From a virus, in the IMG/VR virus record IMGVR_UViG_3300029787_000011, positions 22,744 to 82,589 of that record: a stretch of 59,846 nt of DNA. One strand, given 5' to 3'. The notes beneath the pieces are model-generated. The model was given only the letters and a program-made list of their open reading frames with translations. It made no database searches and was not told the DNA's origin. Positions 20,101-28,535 of this stretch are shown in pieces; position 1 is the first letter of the stretch; each line of letters begins with the position of its first letter. Both the position numbers and the translations under genes were made by a program.

Positions 20101-21364
20101 TCTGAGCAACTTGATATGCATTGCCTAATGAAGAACCTGTAGCATTTGGAAATCCATATATGTTGTTAACATTTACAAAGTTTCCAACCTCAAAAGGTAC
20201 ATTTACATTCTGTGCAGACTGTGTATCTCTTGGTTTTGCTAAGTCAACATAAGTTGGAGAAAGAGTAGAAACTCTATATCCTTTTACATATGCAGTACCA
20301 GGACCAAACTCAACTGCATACATGCTTTCTGCAGTGGTATTACCATCAGCAGTTGTAGAACCTGTAGCATAAACACCATTATTAAAAGTATCGTCTAAGT
20401 TTTCTCTTACATTAATATCAAAATCTTTTACAACATAGTCACCAGACTCCTCAAAGGTTCTGGTTGCCATTGTTTTTTCTAATTCACTATATGCACTACG
20501 ATCTACTAACTGTTCTACTTTAGAATTATTGATACGTAATAGTTCAATAAAGTCTTTATCAGCATCATCTGTAAGAAGTTTCTTAACTAAGTTTGTGGTG
20601 ATTCTAAATCTATGAGAACCAGGAGCAGCATAGTTAGATGTTCCTGCAGCATTATCGTTGAGGCTAAGGTCATCTTCTGGGGTGATGATTGACTCTTGAA
20701 TATCAAGTCCGATACGATAGGAGGGGTTGGTTCCATACTGATCTAATAGAATGTATTGATAAGGTACATCAACAAAGAAACCTCTAATAAAGTAAACACC
20801 ATCTTGAACATATGCAACAGAACCAGTCTGTAATGCACCTGTAGGTAATAACTGTGCAAATGGTGATCCAACTTCAATCAAAGTTGTACCGAAAGTTATT
20901 TCAGTATCAGTAATTAACTGTTCATTGTTGGAAAATGATTGTTGTGTATTTCCTGTACCACCTGATTCGATATACTTAACATAAAGAGTGATATATCCTT
21001 TAGTAGATACAGTATCAGAAATACTATACAATACTTTTGCTTTGACTCCTGATGTCAAACCAGTAAGAATTTTATCTGTAAGTTGAGATCTATACAATTC
21101 AACGTCAGCACCCAAGAAAGACTCTTGAACTAAGATACAGTCAACGTTTAAGTCATAACCAACTTGACCTGGTATAACCATTGCACCATCTTTGAATAGA
21201 TGTGCACCAACGTTCTCAACCTGATTCTGCAAAATACTTTGCATCGAGGTAAGTTCTCTTGCCTGTATTGGAAAACCAGGACGAAACAGTACTCGATAAA
21301 AGTTCTTCGTTTTATCAAAGTCGTCGTAATACGGTGTTACGTTTAAATTAGTATTTTGTGCCAT
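14117..21364 (-). CDS. DUF4815-type virion structural protein, 2415 aa
   Basis: The N-terminus (YYDDFDKTKNFYRVLFRPGF, then QARELTSMQSILQNQVENVG and HLFKDGAMVIPGQ) is the characteristic start of DUF4815 proteins, large baseplate or fibre proteins of cyanomyoviruses that stand where T4 has genes 9-11. A conserved section near residues 1625-1780 (YDPLAQSFIVDETGGVFLTS, then NTKDTNIPVSMQIRTMENGY) follows. Several beta modules with GETVIGQTSGARF-like motifs are inserted along the protein. The C-terminus holds beta domains ending in FVSPNQAYSPIIKDLRAIAL. It overlaps gp8 by one base. Likely role: baseplate periphery and attachment of fibres. Confidence 0.8.
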   Translation of the reverse strand: MAQNTNLNVTPYYDDFDKTKNFYRVLFRPGFPIQARELTSMQSILQNQVENVGAHLFKDGAMVIPGQVGYDLNVDCILVQESFLGADVELYRSQLTDKILTGLTSGVKAKVLYSISDTVSTKGYITLYVKYIESGGTGNTQQSFSNNEQLITDTEITFGTTLIEVGSPFAQLLPTGALQTGSVAYVQDGVYFIRGFFVDVPYQYILLDQYGTNPSYRIGLDIQESIITPEDDLSLNDNAAGTSNYAAPGSHRFRITTNLVKKLLTDDADKDFIELLRINNSKVEQLVDRSAYSELEKTMATRTFEESGDYVVKDFDINVRENLDDTFNNGVYATGSTTADGNTTAESMYAVEFGPGTAYVKGYRVSTLSPTYVDLAKPRDTQSAQNVNVPFEVGNFVNVNNIYGFPNATGSSLGNAYQVAQIRDAFTSSPGTGAGNIIGYARILSCEYSQNMDATFGDADDVYKTVLFDIQMFTILDMASSVSVTVGSQVVGATSGARGYVTETFSADHIDLYQVEGTFQAGEMITVDGLNLDTVTNIHYYNFSDARQLVARDESTSAVEFSADIILEDVAVVQGSTFTYDATSSAEKITGLQSNFALDLRPGDRLYFNNTQYVDVDKVDPNALPTTGFASIFDYTSATGQTVKVDPTAAPSAGTYTALLRYRAKLFEVENADLLSPMPKKYIKSIADESMTVRRTFDAQTVSSNSISITLPENEQFASITNENYTIVVLAGSNSSYPVGAEVPLNTSSSGGFGYTTFTSSEQTTLQVENLTTVTSVKVTATISKNIATRKTKTENQMFVMKVNKTIQNLDKQNYNLVYSNLFGTRIEDREISLGVADCYRLHAVYESFDDADPVLPSLTIVEPTFFATGTIVSGSTSKARAKVIDFASGSLTLSIVYLEGTFVAGETITGVNSAGTAISAIINDSAGSIIAGSKVVTDNYFLEVNQTGFIYDISKIVRKKGVAVPLRKLKVVIDYYTHSATGDYFGGQSYLSTEYTDIPFFGVKFMADYLDFRPGVKNLYTGTGTVASPAYVSASTFDFNSRLFNVSGTPTATVFDIPKINTSMRCDFDWYLPRTDKAFISPDGEFQIIKGKSAERPLEPDDLKDGMLLAVINHKPYGFDPEADVAIVRSDNKRYTMRDIGGIERRLDQVEYYTSLNLLETDTYNTKIIDADGKDRLKNGFIVDDFSDHSKSDTQNEDFSAALDFKQGYSRASHYTTNIGLEINSSLSTNFQATGPLITLPYTEQKIIDQPYASRVENINPFNVFTYIGRIDLTPASDDWLDTERLPVQVTQVEGDFQAVSSEMNVDQNGFAPIQWGAWRDQWTTERVISSETTRNSGWLEEDIGRSPRPDVWDGRGMRRVNRTDTIEVTTGQTRAGVRSRVIPRIDRRSLGDSIVATTVIPWIRSRNVKFVVERLKPRTRVYAFFDGRSIDAYITPKVVELIKDPTTDNRTNSTPFVIGETVIGQTSGARFKVATPNATFAYNPYDDSVLPSSYASTTAILNIDLAASANQATGQFFGNFQVGEVIIGTSGAKAVVKDRRLISDRFGKLRGSFFIPSPNGIGNPRWRTGTRTMRLTTAVDDSRLAGAVDSSAEVEYEAKGTLNRVRENVLAVRNAEIVRDTVTQDRTVRSTRTETRQIGWYDPLAQSFIVDETGGVFLTSVDVYFNTKDTNIPVSMQIRTMENGYPTTSILPFSDITKEPADIQISETGAVATKFTFRAPVYIPQSIEHCFVLLSDSNSYKIWISRMGEIDITGDRTISEQPYAGVLFKSQNASTWTADQYEDLKFAIYRAAFNNTASSKLVLNNISLEEGNGGKLRLRRDPIQTFVPEIVLNMNSQVATTPYTIGARIYQKTSLAQGTISAILDTTQGVQLTIKDISGTFVQGTSTTNGIVSSKTTAVLTVAATSGYAIGDVITGGTSAATATITAVTNSTTLALNNASKAFSNGETITGDGAGGGTASQQTTLPGSGTNFVPAGDAVSSGAIQPAFPDATPTYATTQRKVKISHSNHGMHDPLNNVTIENVESEVSPTYLTASISASDTSLSVNDATAFHKIINGVAISASNVGYARIYNSTSGLAATFAEIVSYSAISTDGKTITVHERGLNGTTGRSHADETVIECYNLDGIPLTEINKTHTGIQNPTIDSYEITTTSIARLGIVSGGTKTVATQNIQYEILVPQIERMLLPKTGIAARINTISGTSINDGSTVLESSFSNDGIFSDIVLSEDNPLLAPSLICSGINESSELSGAKSFRMDLTMTSGVTTLSPVIDTDRMSITCVSNRINKPTDQNSAKLSVGDEHDAVYITRVANLVNASGSIKVFFSGYRPTGSEIKVLYRVRPVGSTDPIEKLGYEFFPTTGAKIPATSEREVFFEYEYEVSGLSFDQYQIKIIFVSPNQAYSPIIKDLRAIALAV

Positions 21365-22896
21365 TAGAACTCGATTACGATTTTAATATCTTCTACTTGG
21401 TCGTTTGCACGACTGATTGCTCGCCTATTATCTATGTAAACAACGTCACCGCTATTTGACTCGATTTCAGGTTTAGCATATCCATTGTTAAATTTCATAC
21501 CTAAGTCATACTCTGTATTGTTGATTGTTCTTGCTGATGAGTTAGGAACAGCAGGGAAGTTTACGTCTGGAGCACCAGCCGCACCTGATGTTGCACCACT
21601 TACAACGTTTGAACCATCAAATTCATTTTGTGTACCAGTAACTTCTGGGAAGATACCGTCAACTGCGTTCTGATAATATTTCAAAACTTTAGTTGTAGCA
21701 TTCCATGAGATTACTCGTGCTCTTGCAGTCACGTTTGTACCACCAACAACTCTTGTTTGTGTGATAATTTCGTCAGGAACGTAATTACCTTGGAATGTTG
21801 GAGAGAAAATAACCGCTTTTGTTGCAGAAACTGTCAAGTCAGAAAGAAGTTCTGCAGTACCATACTTAAGAGGGTTGGTGATTAGACCAATTCTTCTGTA
21901 GTCGTTATCAACTGGGAAGTCTCCTGCACCCTCATCATATGAGAGTTTAGCGTTGATCATGGTTCTAAAAGCACCAAGTTCAACAACTGAGTCCTTACCA
22001 TGTCCGCCAGGTGGTGGAATGATAACATCAACTTGTCCACCAGTACCAGTACCGATACCAGTTATGTTGTCAACACTGATTTTACCGAATGTATATCCAG
22101 TACCACCAGATGTCACAGTAGCAGATATAATCTTACCACCGTCAATAACGATAGAAACACGACCACCAGTTCCATCACCGTTGATCGCTACATTGTCATA
22201 GGTACCATTGTTGTAACCAGACCCAGCTGCGTTAATAACAACAGTATCGACTTCACCTGCAACTGCGTTGGTTTGAACAGCAGCGTTGGTGAATACTGGC
22301 ATGTAGTCGTTTGAGAAAAACTTAAGAACGCTTGCAACTGGAATAGTGTACATGTACTTCCAACGATACCCATCGCCAGTAGTAATGATGCTAGTGCTAG
22401 TACCAGTAGGCTCGACAGTGCTAGGCTTGCCATTTGGATCGGACGGACTTGTTCCATTGTAGATTGCTTTATATACTTGATACTGAGAGTTTACGACATA
22501 AAAATCAGAGTCGTAAAGTTTAGTCGCACCAGAAGCAGCAGTTTTACTAGGTGAGTAATCATGACGATACATGTCATAGGTAAAACCTAATCCACCAGTA
22601 GTTTGTTCTGGAGAAACCCAGTCAATTCTACGAACAACCTGCACGGTATCTGAAGCCAGCACTCTTTTTAGGGATACCATGTCATCATAAGAACCAGAAA
22701 ACTCTGAGAATGAATCCACTGCCTGAGGCGGTGAGTTTTCATTATCCCATGTTTGTGGTCTACCAATGAAAAGATATAACCTATCTCTTGTTGCACCCGC
22801 AACCGTATCACTCTCGGTTGCATTAGGACCTTCAAGTGCCTTTATGAACTTTTGTGCTGAAAAAATTCTAAATTGGTCTGTTAATAGAGCTGCCAT
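21364..22896 (-). CDS. 8: Baseplate wedge protein gp8
   Basis: It opens with LTDQFRIFSAQKFIKALEGP, then RLYLFIGRPQTWDNENSPP and VSLKRVLASDTVQVVRRIDW, the gp8 pattern of T4-like phages. YRWKYMYTIPVASVLKFFSN and the closing VYIDNRRAISRANDQVEDIK also fit. gp8 is a baseplate wedge subunit that contacts gp7, gp10 and gp6. At 510 aa it is much longer than T4 gp8 (334 aa). The extra sequence includes, at about 220-300, Gly/Tyr repeats like those of the neighbouring fibres (VVINAAGSGYNNGTYDNVAI), followed by a beta module. A late promoter lies just upstream. AGGAGG is 18 bases from the ATG, an unusually long spacing. Confidence 0.9.
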   Translation of the reverse strand: MAALLTDQFRIFSAQKFIKALEGPNATESDTVAGATRDRLYLFIGRPQTWDNENSPPQAVDSFSEFSGSYDDMVSLKRVLASDTVQVVRRIDWVSPEQTTGGLGFTYDMYRHDYSPSKTAASGATKLYDSDFYVVNSQYQVYKAIYNGTSPSDPNGKPSTVEPTGTSTSIITTGDGYRWKYMYTIPVASVLKFFSNDYMPVFTNAAVQTNAVAGEVDTVVINAAGSGYNNGTYDNVAINGDGTGGRVSIVIDGGKIISATVTSGGTGYTFGKISVDNITGIGTGTGGQVDVIIPPPGGHGKDSVVELGAFRTMINAKLSYDEGAGDFPVDNDYRRIGLITNPLKYGTAELLSDLTVSATKAVIFSPTFQGNYVPDEIITQTRVVGGTNVTARARVISWNATTKVLKYYQNAVDGIFPEVTGTQNEFDGSNVVSGATSGAAGAPDVNFPAVPNSSARTINNTEYDLGMKFNNGYAKPEIESNSGDVVYIDNRRAISRANDQVEDIKIVIEF

Positions 22897-22923
22897 TGTA
22901 TGTGACTATTATGTCCTCCTGTT

Positions 22924-22931
22924 TATTTATG
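22924..22931 (-). promoter_or_regulatory. Late promoter CATAAATA before gp8
   Basis: CATAAATA on the minus strand lies in the 36-base gap between the 1445-aa gene and gp8, 28 bases before the gp8 ATG and just upstream of an AGGAGG ribosome site. It should start a transcript covering gp8, the DUF4815-type gene and the two coiled-coil genes. Confidence 0.75.
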
Positions 22932-22932
22932 C

Positions 22933-25900
22933 CTATTTGGATCGAACTATTGCAGAATATTCGATACTCTTAATTCTATAAGAAGCACCGCCATTTCCGT
23001 TAACTAATTCTCCCCCTAAAACTGCCTGTGCAGCAGCATTAGCACCAGTAGTATCACTGGCATTATTAGTAAATGTTATTGTAGGATGTAAGGCATATGT
23101 TCCATCCACAGTTTGTGGAATACCATATCCACCATTGTTTACAGTAATTGATGCAACTTGATCTCCTGCAGCTGTCATGACCACAGTACCAATTGCTTGT
23201 ATATCACCTGTATTTTCTATTGCTACAGTAGGAACTGCAGTATAGTTAGTGCCAGGATTTGTAATCACAAAGTCAGTAATAGTATTCTTTGATGAAAACT
23301 CATAAAGATAACCTGCAATACCAACATTTATATTATTAGTATTGAATGGTATAACATCCTTAACTGTTAATACACCTGTTGAAGGTATCCAAGAAACAAC
23401 AGTTGCTTGTACACCAGATACTCCACCACTAACTATTTCGTTAGTAGAGAAGTTCTGACCATTACCAGTTGCACTATCCAAATATAAATCTATAAGTGCA
23501 GTGTGTTCAACACCTTCTGATAATCCACCTGCAGTTGTAATTGTTGCATACTTAAATGGTACATCACCATCTTTAATATTATCACCAACTTGGAATAGAG
23601 TTGTGTTAGTACCACCCTGTGTTTCCTCGATACCATAAAGTGAATTGTAAATACCACCATCAAGTGCAATTTGATTTGCATATGTTGTATTAGTATTACT
23701 TAAATCAGCAATACCGTCACCTGCAACAGTTGGTAATATATCTTGGAAAGACCTATCTGCCAATACAGATAAAGGTTCAGTCAATAAATCTATAGAAGTA
23801 CCTGCAGTTGTAAGAATTACATGTGGTAATACTCCTGCAGCAGAACTATCTGCAACACCACCATCAAATTGTACGATAGCATCTTCAGTCGCTGCCCTAC
23901 CACCGTCAATAAATGCTAATTCATCAACCTCAAATGTGACTAATAATTCTCTTGTATTAGCATCCCAATCATATACCTTAGCAACTTTGTTATTAGCATT
24001 TTCAACTTTTCTAATAACTCTATCACCAACATTAAATTTATAGTTTGATGATCCATCAGGATTATTTTGATTTGGGTCTAATATAACTCTTTGGTCATAG
24101 TTAAAGTTTACACCACGAGTTAGACCAGTGAATTTACCTGCAGATTTAGAGGTATAACTTATTGTTTCTCTATTAAGAATAATAGATCCAGAACCAGGAT
24201 ACGCATCTGTAGAATCAACATATATGTTTGAATCATTAGCAGTGACACTCTTGATTAATCCAGTTAAGTAAATTGCAGAAGAGTTAAATGCTTGTCTTGA
24301 TCTTGCTTTACGTTTTAATTGTACTAATTTTGTAAATACAATATTAGGTACAGATGTATATCCTACACCTGGTTCAGTAACTGTAATACCTGTTATAGCA
24401 CCTTGGAATATAGTTGCTGTTGCCTTCGCACCAATACCTCCACCACCAGTGATGAGAATATAAGGAGGTTCTTGATAAAACTCACCTGGATTAACAATAG
24501 AAATACTATTTACTTTACCAAGTGTATCGATTTCAGCAGCACCAACTGCACCTTGTCCACCACCACCTTCAAATATAAGAGTTGGAGGAGTAGCATAATT
24601 TCTACCAGAATTTAATAAAGAAAGACCTGTGACTGTTTGTACAATAGGACTACCTGCAGCACCAGTTCCAGTACCACCTAAAACTCTTGCTTGTGCAGGA
24701 CCAAAGTAATTATCACCAAACTTAGTCATCCTAACATAGTCAAGTTGACCTGCATTAGTCGTGCTCAAAACAACTTCTGCCTCAGCACCTTCTGGGAAGT
24801 TAGTTGTTAGTGGAGGGACTGTACTACCTTCAAATAAAGGCACACCATAATATTTCGGACCTATAGCATAAGGATATGTTGGATTACCTGCAGCATCCTC
24901 AGTCATATAATATGCATAAGTTCCATTTGGATATTCTGGAGTCTGAGAGAATCTACCATTATAATAATCTAAAGTTCCTACGATTGCCAAATATTTCCAA
25001 TTGCTTGTAGTACCAGTTGTATGTGTAGGTGCACTACCACCTGCACTTATTGATGCAGTTGCTTCGTAAATATATCCTGCGTTTCTTACAGTATCATATT
25101 GAACATAACTTGCTGTACTTGACCATGCATCAGATTCATCAAAAATATAATCATCTACAAGATCTCCTAATTGATAACCTCTATTAACTAATCTTAATCC
25201 CATACCTGCAGTGATATAAGCAAAGACATATAGATTACCTGGTGCATCTACAGGAACTGTAAAACGCACTTCTCTCTGTGTACTAGCAGTATTAAATAAA
25301 CTTACCCAAGTTTGATATGGTCGTTGTGAACCATCAATCCAATACTCTACACCTTGACCTGTGTAAAGATATGCACTATCACCAACTAAACCTGCATGCC
25401 AACCATCACTTGTTGTTGATATGAATAAGTGTTGGGAAGGAGCATTAGAAGAATCTAATTGATTAAAGACATAAGTCTTTCCTCTATCCAAAGATAAGAA
25501 AGTAGGAGATGCTCCATCAAAAAGAAATTTATTATTAGATACAGTTACAGCATAAGTGACTGTACTAGCAGTAGTGACTATTGGTCTAGCACCTTGTAAT
25601 TCTGGAGTAGTTCTTAATCTATATCCTGATCTTTCTTTAGCATATGTATTACCTGTTCTTCCAAAAGGTCCGTAAATAGGATACCCATCAAATGACATAC
25701 CTATAATTCTAGAATGACCATTTGCATATCTTGAATAATCTAATGTGGCACCACTTCCATAGTATCCTTCAATATAATAAGTGTTGTTTACAACTCCTGC
25801 AGTACCTGTCTGTGTAGCACTATCAAGTTGCATATAACCTTCGTCACCTGTAAACCCAGACATATATCTGTGGAACTGACAATAATAGTAAATTCTATTA

Positions 25901-27270
25901 TTCTCATCTGGATTCATTATAAACCAAGGTTTAAATGCTTCCTCGTAATCTGCAACAACAGCACCTGATGAACCTGTACTATTATAATACAATGTGCCAC
26001 CATTTAATGTACCATCAGCAGTGGTACTGAATTGCATAGGATGACCTTGTGTATGTGTTGACGTTATTCCATTACTAGCATCTGCTTGATTCCAAATAAT
26101 TAAATTATTAGCATGTACTTTGATATCTTGTGGAGCAAAGTAATATTGACCTGCTACAAAAGGACCGAACTCACTTGCATGAGTACCAAAATCAATATAA
26201 AATATACCACTATTGAAAGTTCTTGGTGCACCGCTTACTTTAAATGAGAATCCATTAGATCCCAAACATAGATCATCTTGTGAGAAAGCATCTCCTGTAA
26301 GACTTCTAAGATATATTCTTGTTACAACATTCTGACTATCTTTAACTACTTTTGATATTATACCTCTACCTGTACCACTAACTTCATCTACAATTCTACC
26401 AACTTCTACTTGTCCTAAGGTCTCATCAACATTAATAACGTTGAGCATTATATTATCAAACTCTACTTTAATATTCCAAACAAATACTCTAAGTAAACCC
26501 CATTCAAATACACCTTTTGTTAATGCAAATTCATCTATAGTTTTACTTGTTTGATAATAATGTGTTTGATTATCAATAATCGTATCATATACACTTGTAT
26601 TTTTTACGTAGTCATACTTTACAGTATCAATAGCAAAGTTTGTAGGTGCTCCACCAACTGTACTACCCCATTCTGGAGTATGTAAAAGACCACCGTTTGC
26701 TAATATACCAAGTGATTTATTTCTTTGAAATTCTCTTGTACCTGGATTTGGAACATCCTTACCACCTCTATAAACAAATGTCTGATTAAAAGTTCTATCT
26801 AAAATTAAAGTTGATCCACCAGACTGTCTTTCTGTTGGATAAATTTGTGAAGGTTTCGGATGATTATCTGATAATATAGTTAATCTATCTGTTGATCTAA
26901 CAGGAGTACCTGTAGTACCAAATGTTGCAGTGGTAGTACTATTTGGGTGACGTTGAAATATTCTTGTAAAATCAAATGAATTTACAACATTAGGAGTTTC
27001 CTGTTCAGGAATAATTTGCACTCTTAATGGATCATAACCCAAACCTCTATCAAGAACACGAACGTGAACTATTTGTCCTGAGTCTTCATCTATAATTGGA
27101 TATAATATTGCATCTCTTGTTGGAGTTCCACAACCAGTCACAGTGAGTCTAGGTGGATCTGCCTGAGTATACCCAGACCCACCATTTACAACTCTTACAG
27201 CACGGACACCAAACGTTTCGTCAAAGATAGGTTCAATGTCGGCACCAGTACCTGGAACGGTTCTTGCCAT
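22933..27270 (-). CDS. Virion protein with cupredoxin-like and YHYH-like domains, 1445 aa
   Basis: The N-terminus has Gly/Tyr repeats ([16 protein letters not shown]). About residues 365-490 form a cupredoxin-like domain whose type-1 copper ligands can be placed: H410 (GHPMQF), C464, H467 and M470 ([10 protein letters not shown]). Then [20 protein letters not shown] opens a YHYH-type domain. It is interrupted at about 590-700 by a second, degenerate cupredoxin-like unit (QHLFIST ... [13 protein letters not shown]) lacking the Cys and second His. It resumes with [21 protein letters not shown] at about 765-810, where the YHYH tetrad has become YAYY. The C-terminal half is Gly-rich repeats. It lies one base after the 409-aa cupredoxin protein and before gp8. 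It is probably an exposed baseplate or fibre protein; real copper binding is inferred. Confidence 0.7.
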   Translation of the reverse strand: MARTVPGTGADIEPIFDETFGVRAVRVVNGGSGYTQADPPRLTVTGCGTPTRDAILYPIIDEDSGQIVHVRVLDRGLGYDPLRVQIIPEQETPNVVNSFDFTRIFQRHPNSTTTATFGTTGTPVRSTDRLTILSDNHPKPSQIYPTERQSGGSTLILDRTFNQTFVYRGGKDVPNPGTREFQRNKSLGILANGGLLHTPEWGSTVGGAPTNFAIDTVKYDYVKNTSVYDTIIDNQTHYYQTSKTIDEFALTKGVFEWGLLRVFVWNIKVEFDNIMLNVINVDETLGQVEVGRIVDEVSGTGRGIISKVVKDSQNVVTRIYLRSLTGDAFSQDDLCLGSNGFSFKVSGAPRTFNSGIFYIDFGTHASEFGPFVAGQYYFAPQDIKVHANNLIIWNQADASNGITSTHTQGHPMQFSTTADGTLNGGTLYYNSTGSSGAVVADYEEAFKPWFIMNPDENNRIYYYCQFHRYMSGFTGDEGYMQLDSATQTGTAGVVNNTYYIEGYYGSGATLDYSRYANGHSRIIGMSFDGYPIYGPFGRTGNTYAKERSGYRLRTTPELQGARPIVTTASTVTYAVTVSNNKFLFDGASPTFLSLDRGKTYVFNQLDSSNAPSQHLFISTTSDGWHAGLVGDSAYLYTGQGVEYWIDGSQRPYQTWVSLFNTASTQREVRFTVPVDAPGNLYVFAYITAGMGLRLVNRGYQLGDLVDDYIFDESDAWSSTASYVQYDTVRNAGYIYEATASISAGGSAPTHTTGTTSNWKYLAIVGTLDYYNGRFSQTPEYPNGTYAYYMTEDAAGNPTYPYAIGPKYYGVPLFEGSTVPPLTTNFPEGAEAEVVLSTTNAGQLDYVRMTKFGDNYFGPAQARVLGGTGTGAAGSPIVQTVTGLSLLNSGRNYATPPTLIFEGGGGQGAVGAAEIDTLGKVNSISIVNPGEFYQEPPYILITGGGGIGAKATATIFQGAITGITVTEPGVGYTSVPNIVFTKLVQLKRKARSRQAFNSSAIYLTGLIKSVTANDSNIYVDSTDAYPGSGSIILNRETISYTSKSAGKFTGLTRGVNFNYDQRVILDPNQNNPDGSSNYKFNVGDRVIRKVENANNKVAKVYDWDANTRELLVTFEVDELAFIDGGRAATEDAIVQFDGGVADSSAAGVLPHVILTTAGTSIDLLTEPLSVLADRSFQDILPTVAGDGIADLSNTNTTYANQIALDGGIYNSLYGIEETQGGTNTTLFQVGDNIKDGDVPFKYATITTAGGLSEGVEHTALIDLYLDSATGNGQNFSTNEIVSGGVSGVQATVVSWIPSTGVLTVKDVIPFNTNNINVGIAGYLYEFSSKNTITDFVITNPGTNYTAVPTVAIENTGDIQAIGTVVMTAAGDQVASITVNNGGYGIPQTVDGTYALHPTITFTNNASDTTGANAAAQAVLGGELVNGNGGASYRIKSIEYSAIVRSK

Positions 27271-28500
27271 TTATGTTACAACGTTGATAGTTCCTTGCAT
27301 TGCAGCATGGAGAGTACACTGATAATACAGTGTTGCAGGAGCGTCAAAAGGAACAGTCCAGTATAATACAGTAGTTCCACTACCAGATTGACCAGTAGTA
27401 TAAGGAGTACCAGTTAAACCTTGAGAAGACTGTATCCTAAATGGATGTCCTCCACCTTCAACTGAATTATCAAATGCATAACTAAAACCTCTATGTACAT
27501 AAAGTGTAGGGTCTCGAACTGCACCAGTAAGTCCTGGTCCTGATATTAAGAAGTCATTACTTGCATCTTCTACAGGTGCACCTATTTCATACCAAGTCAA
27601 TGGACTTCTAGTGACTACCCATGAGGTTCCATTATAGAATAAATTATCACCCTGAGTAATACCTGCAGTGTTTGTATCTGTTAAGGCTGCTAATGTGGTA
27701 GTTAAAGTACCAGAGAAGTTAACTGTGAGTGTGTCTCCTGAAACCGCAGTGGTAATATTTGTTCCACCTGCTATCGTTAATGTATCAGTCTGACTGTTAG
27801 CAGTTGTAGATCCTGAATCACCTGCAACTGTAGCAAACAAGTTAACAGAACTAACACCTGCGTTATCATCAGCAGGAACCCAGTTAGTTCCATTCCATTT
27901 TAAAGTCTGGTTTAAGTTTGGAGCAGTTGTTGTGACATCAACGTTTGATAAGTCATCAATACCAGAATATTGTGTTAATAGTGCTGCTCTTGTATCTCCA
28001 ACACCACCTGCTGTTATATTAATGTTTACGTATGGTTTATCATCACCATCTACTGTGAAGAAATAACCAGTATATGTCGCAGCAGCAGGAGCTGCAGCAA
28101 GAGAAGTATATTCGTTTTTATATTTTACTGTCGTCGGTAAGTCGATAGATCCATCAGAGCCGCTGAAAGTGCTAGTAATGGAACCATGACCCACAGTAAA
28201 ATTACCAGTTCCGTTGGGAGCGATAGCAATGTTTCCATTACTTGACGATACGATAGAATTTCCATTTACATTAAGGGCAGCTGTAAGGTTAGAATAATCA
28301 GAGGGGATAAAAGATGAACCATCATAACGTAATACTTGTCCTGCAGCAGGGTTAGTAGTATTTACAGTTAATGTAGTACCATTACCTAACGCAGAATACA
28401 ATTCGTTAAAATTATCATTAATCTTGTCGCCACCAGCTCTCAGGGTATCACCTGTGTTATCATTTGCAGCAGTTCCTAGATCTAGTGCTTGTTTTGCCAT
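27271..28500 (-). CDS. Fibre-like protein with C-terminal cupredoxin-like domain, 409 aa
   Basis: The N-terminus (ALDLGTAANDNTGDTLRAGG, then DKINDNFNELYSALG) is a common phage fibre anchor motif. The middle is Thr/Asn/Gly-rich beta sequence. The last 100 residues form a cupredoxin-like domain: TLYVHRGFSYAFDNS, then GGHPFRIQ, VPFDAPATLYYQCTLHAAMQ and a final GTINVV strand. The four type-1 copper ligands are H352, C395, H398 and M401, with the C-x2-H-x2-M spacing of amicyanin and pseudoazurin. A late promoter precedes the gene, and the stop abuts the 1445-aa gene. The domain may bind copper or may serve only as a stable beta fold; sequence alone does not decide. Confidence 0.75.
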   Translation of the reverse strand: MAKQALDLGTAANDNTGDTLRAGGDKINDNFNELYSALGNGTTLTVNTTNPAAGQVLRYDGSSFIPSDYSNLTAALNVNGNSIVSSSNGNIAIAPNGTGNFTVGHGSITSTFSGSDGSIDLPTTVKYKNEYTSLAAAPAAATYTGYFFTVDGDDKPYVNINITAGGVGDTRAALLTQYSGIDDLSNVDVTTTAPNLNQTLKWNGTNWVPADDNAGVSSVNLFATVAGDSGSTTANSQTDTLTIAGGTNITTAVSGDTLTVNFSGTLTTTLAALTDTNTAGITQGDNLFYNGTSWVVTRSPLTWYEIGAPVEDASNDFLISGPGLTGAVRDPTLYVHRGFSYAFDNSVEGGGHPFRIQSSQGLTGTPYTTGQSGSGTTVLYWTVPFDAPATLYYQCTLHAAMQGTINVVT

Positions 28501-28527
28501 CTTTCTTTAAGATTTTTTGCTATAAAG

Positions 28528-28535
28528 TATTTATG
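28528..28535 (-). promoter_or_regulatory. Late promoter CATAAATA before the 409-aa gene
   Basis: CATAAATA on the minus strand overlaps the TAA stop codon of the giant gene and stands 28 bases before the ATG of the 409-aa gene. The spacing to the next start matches the other late promoters here. Confidence 0.7.
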
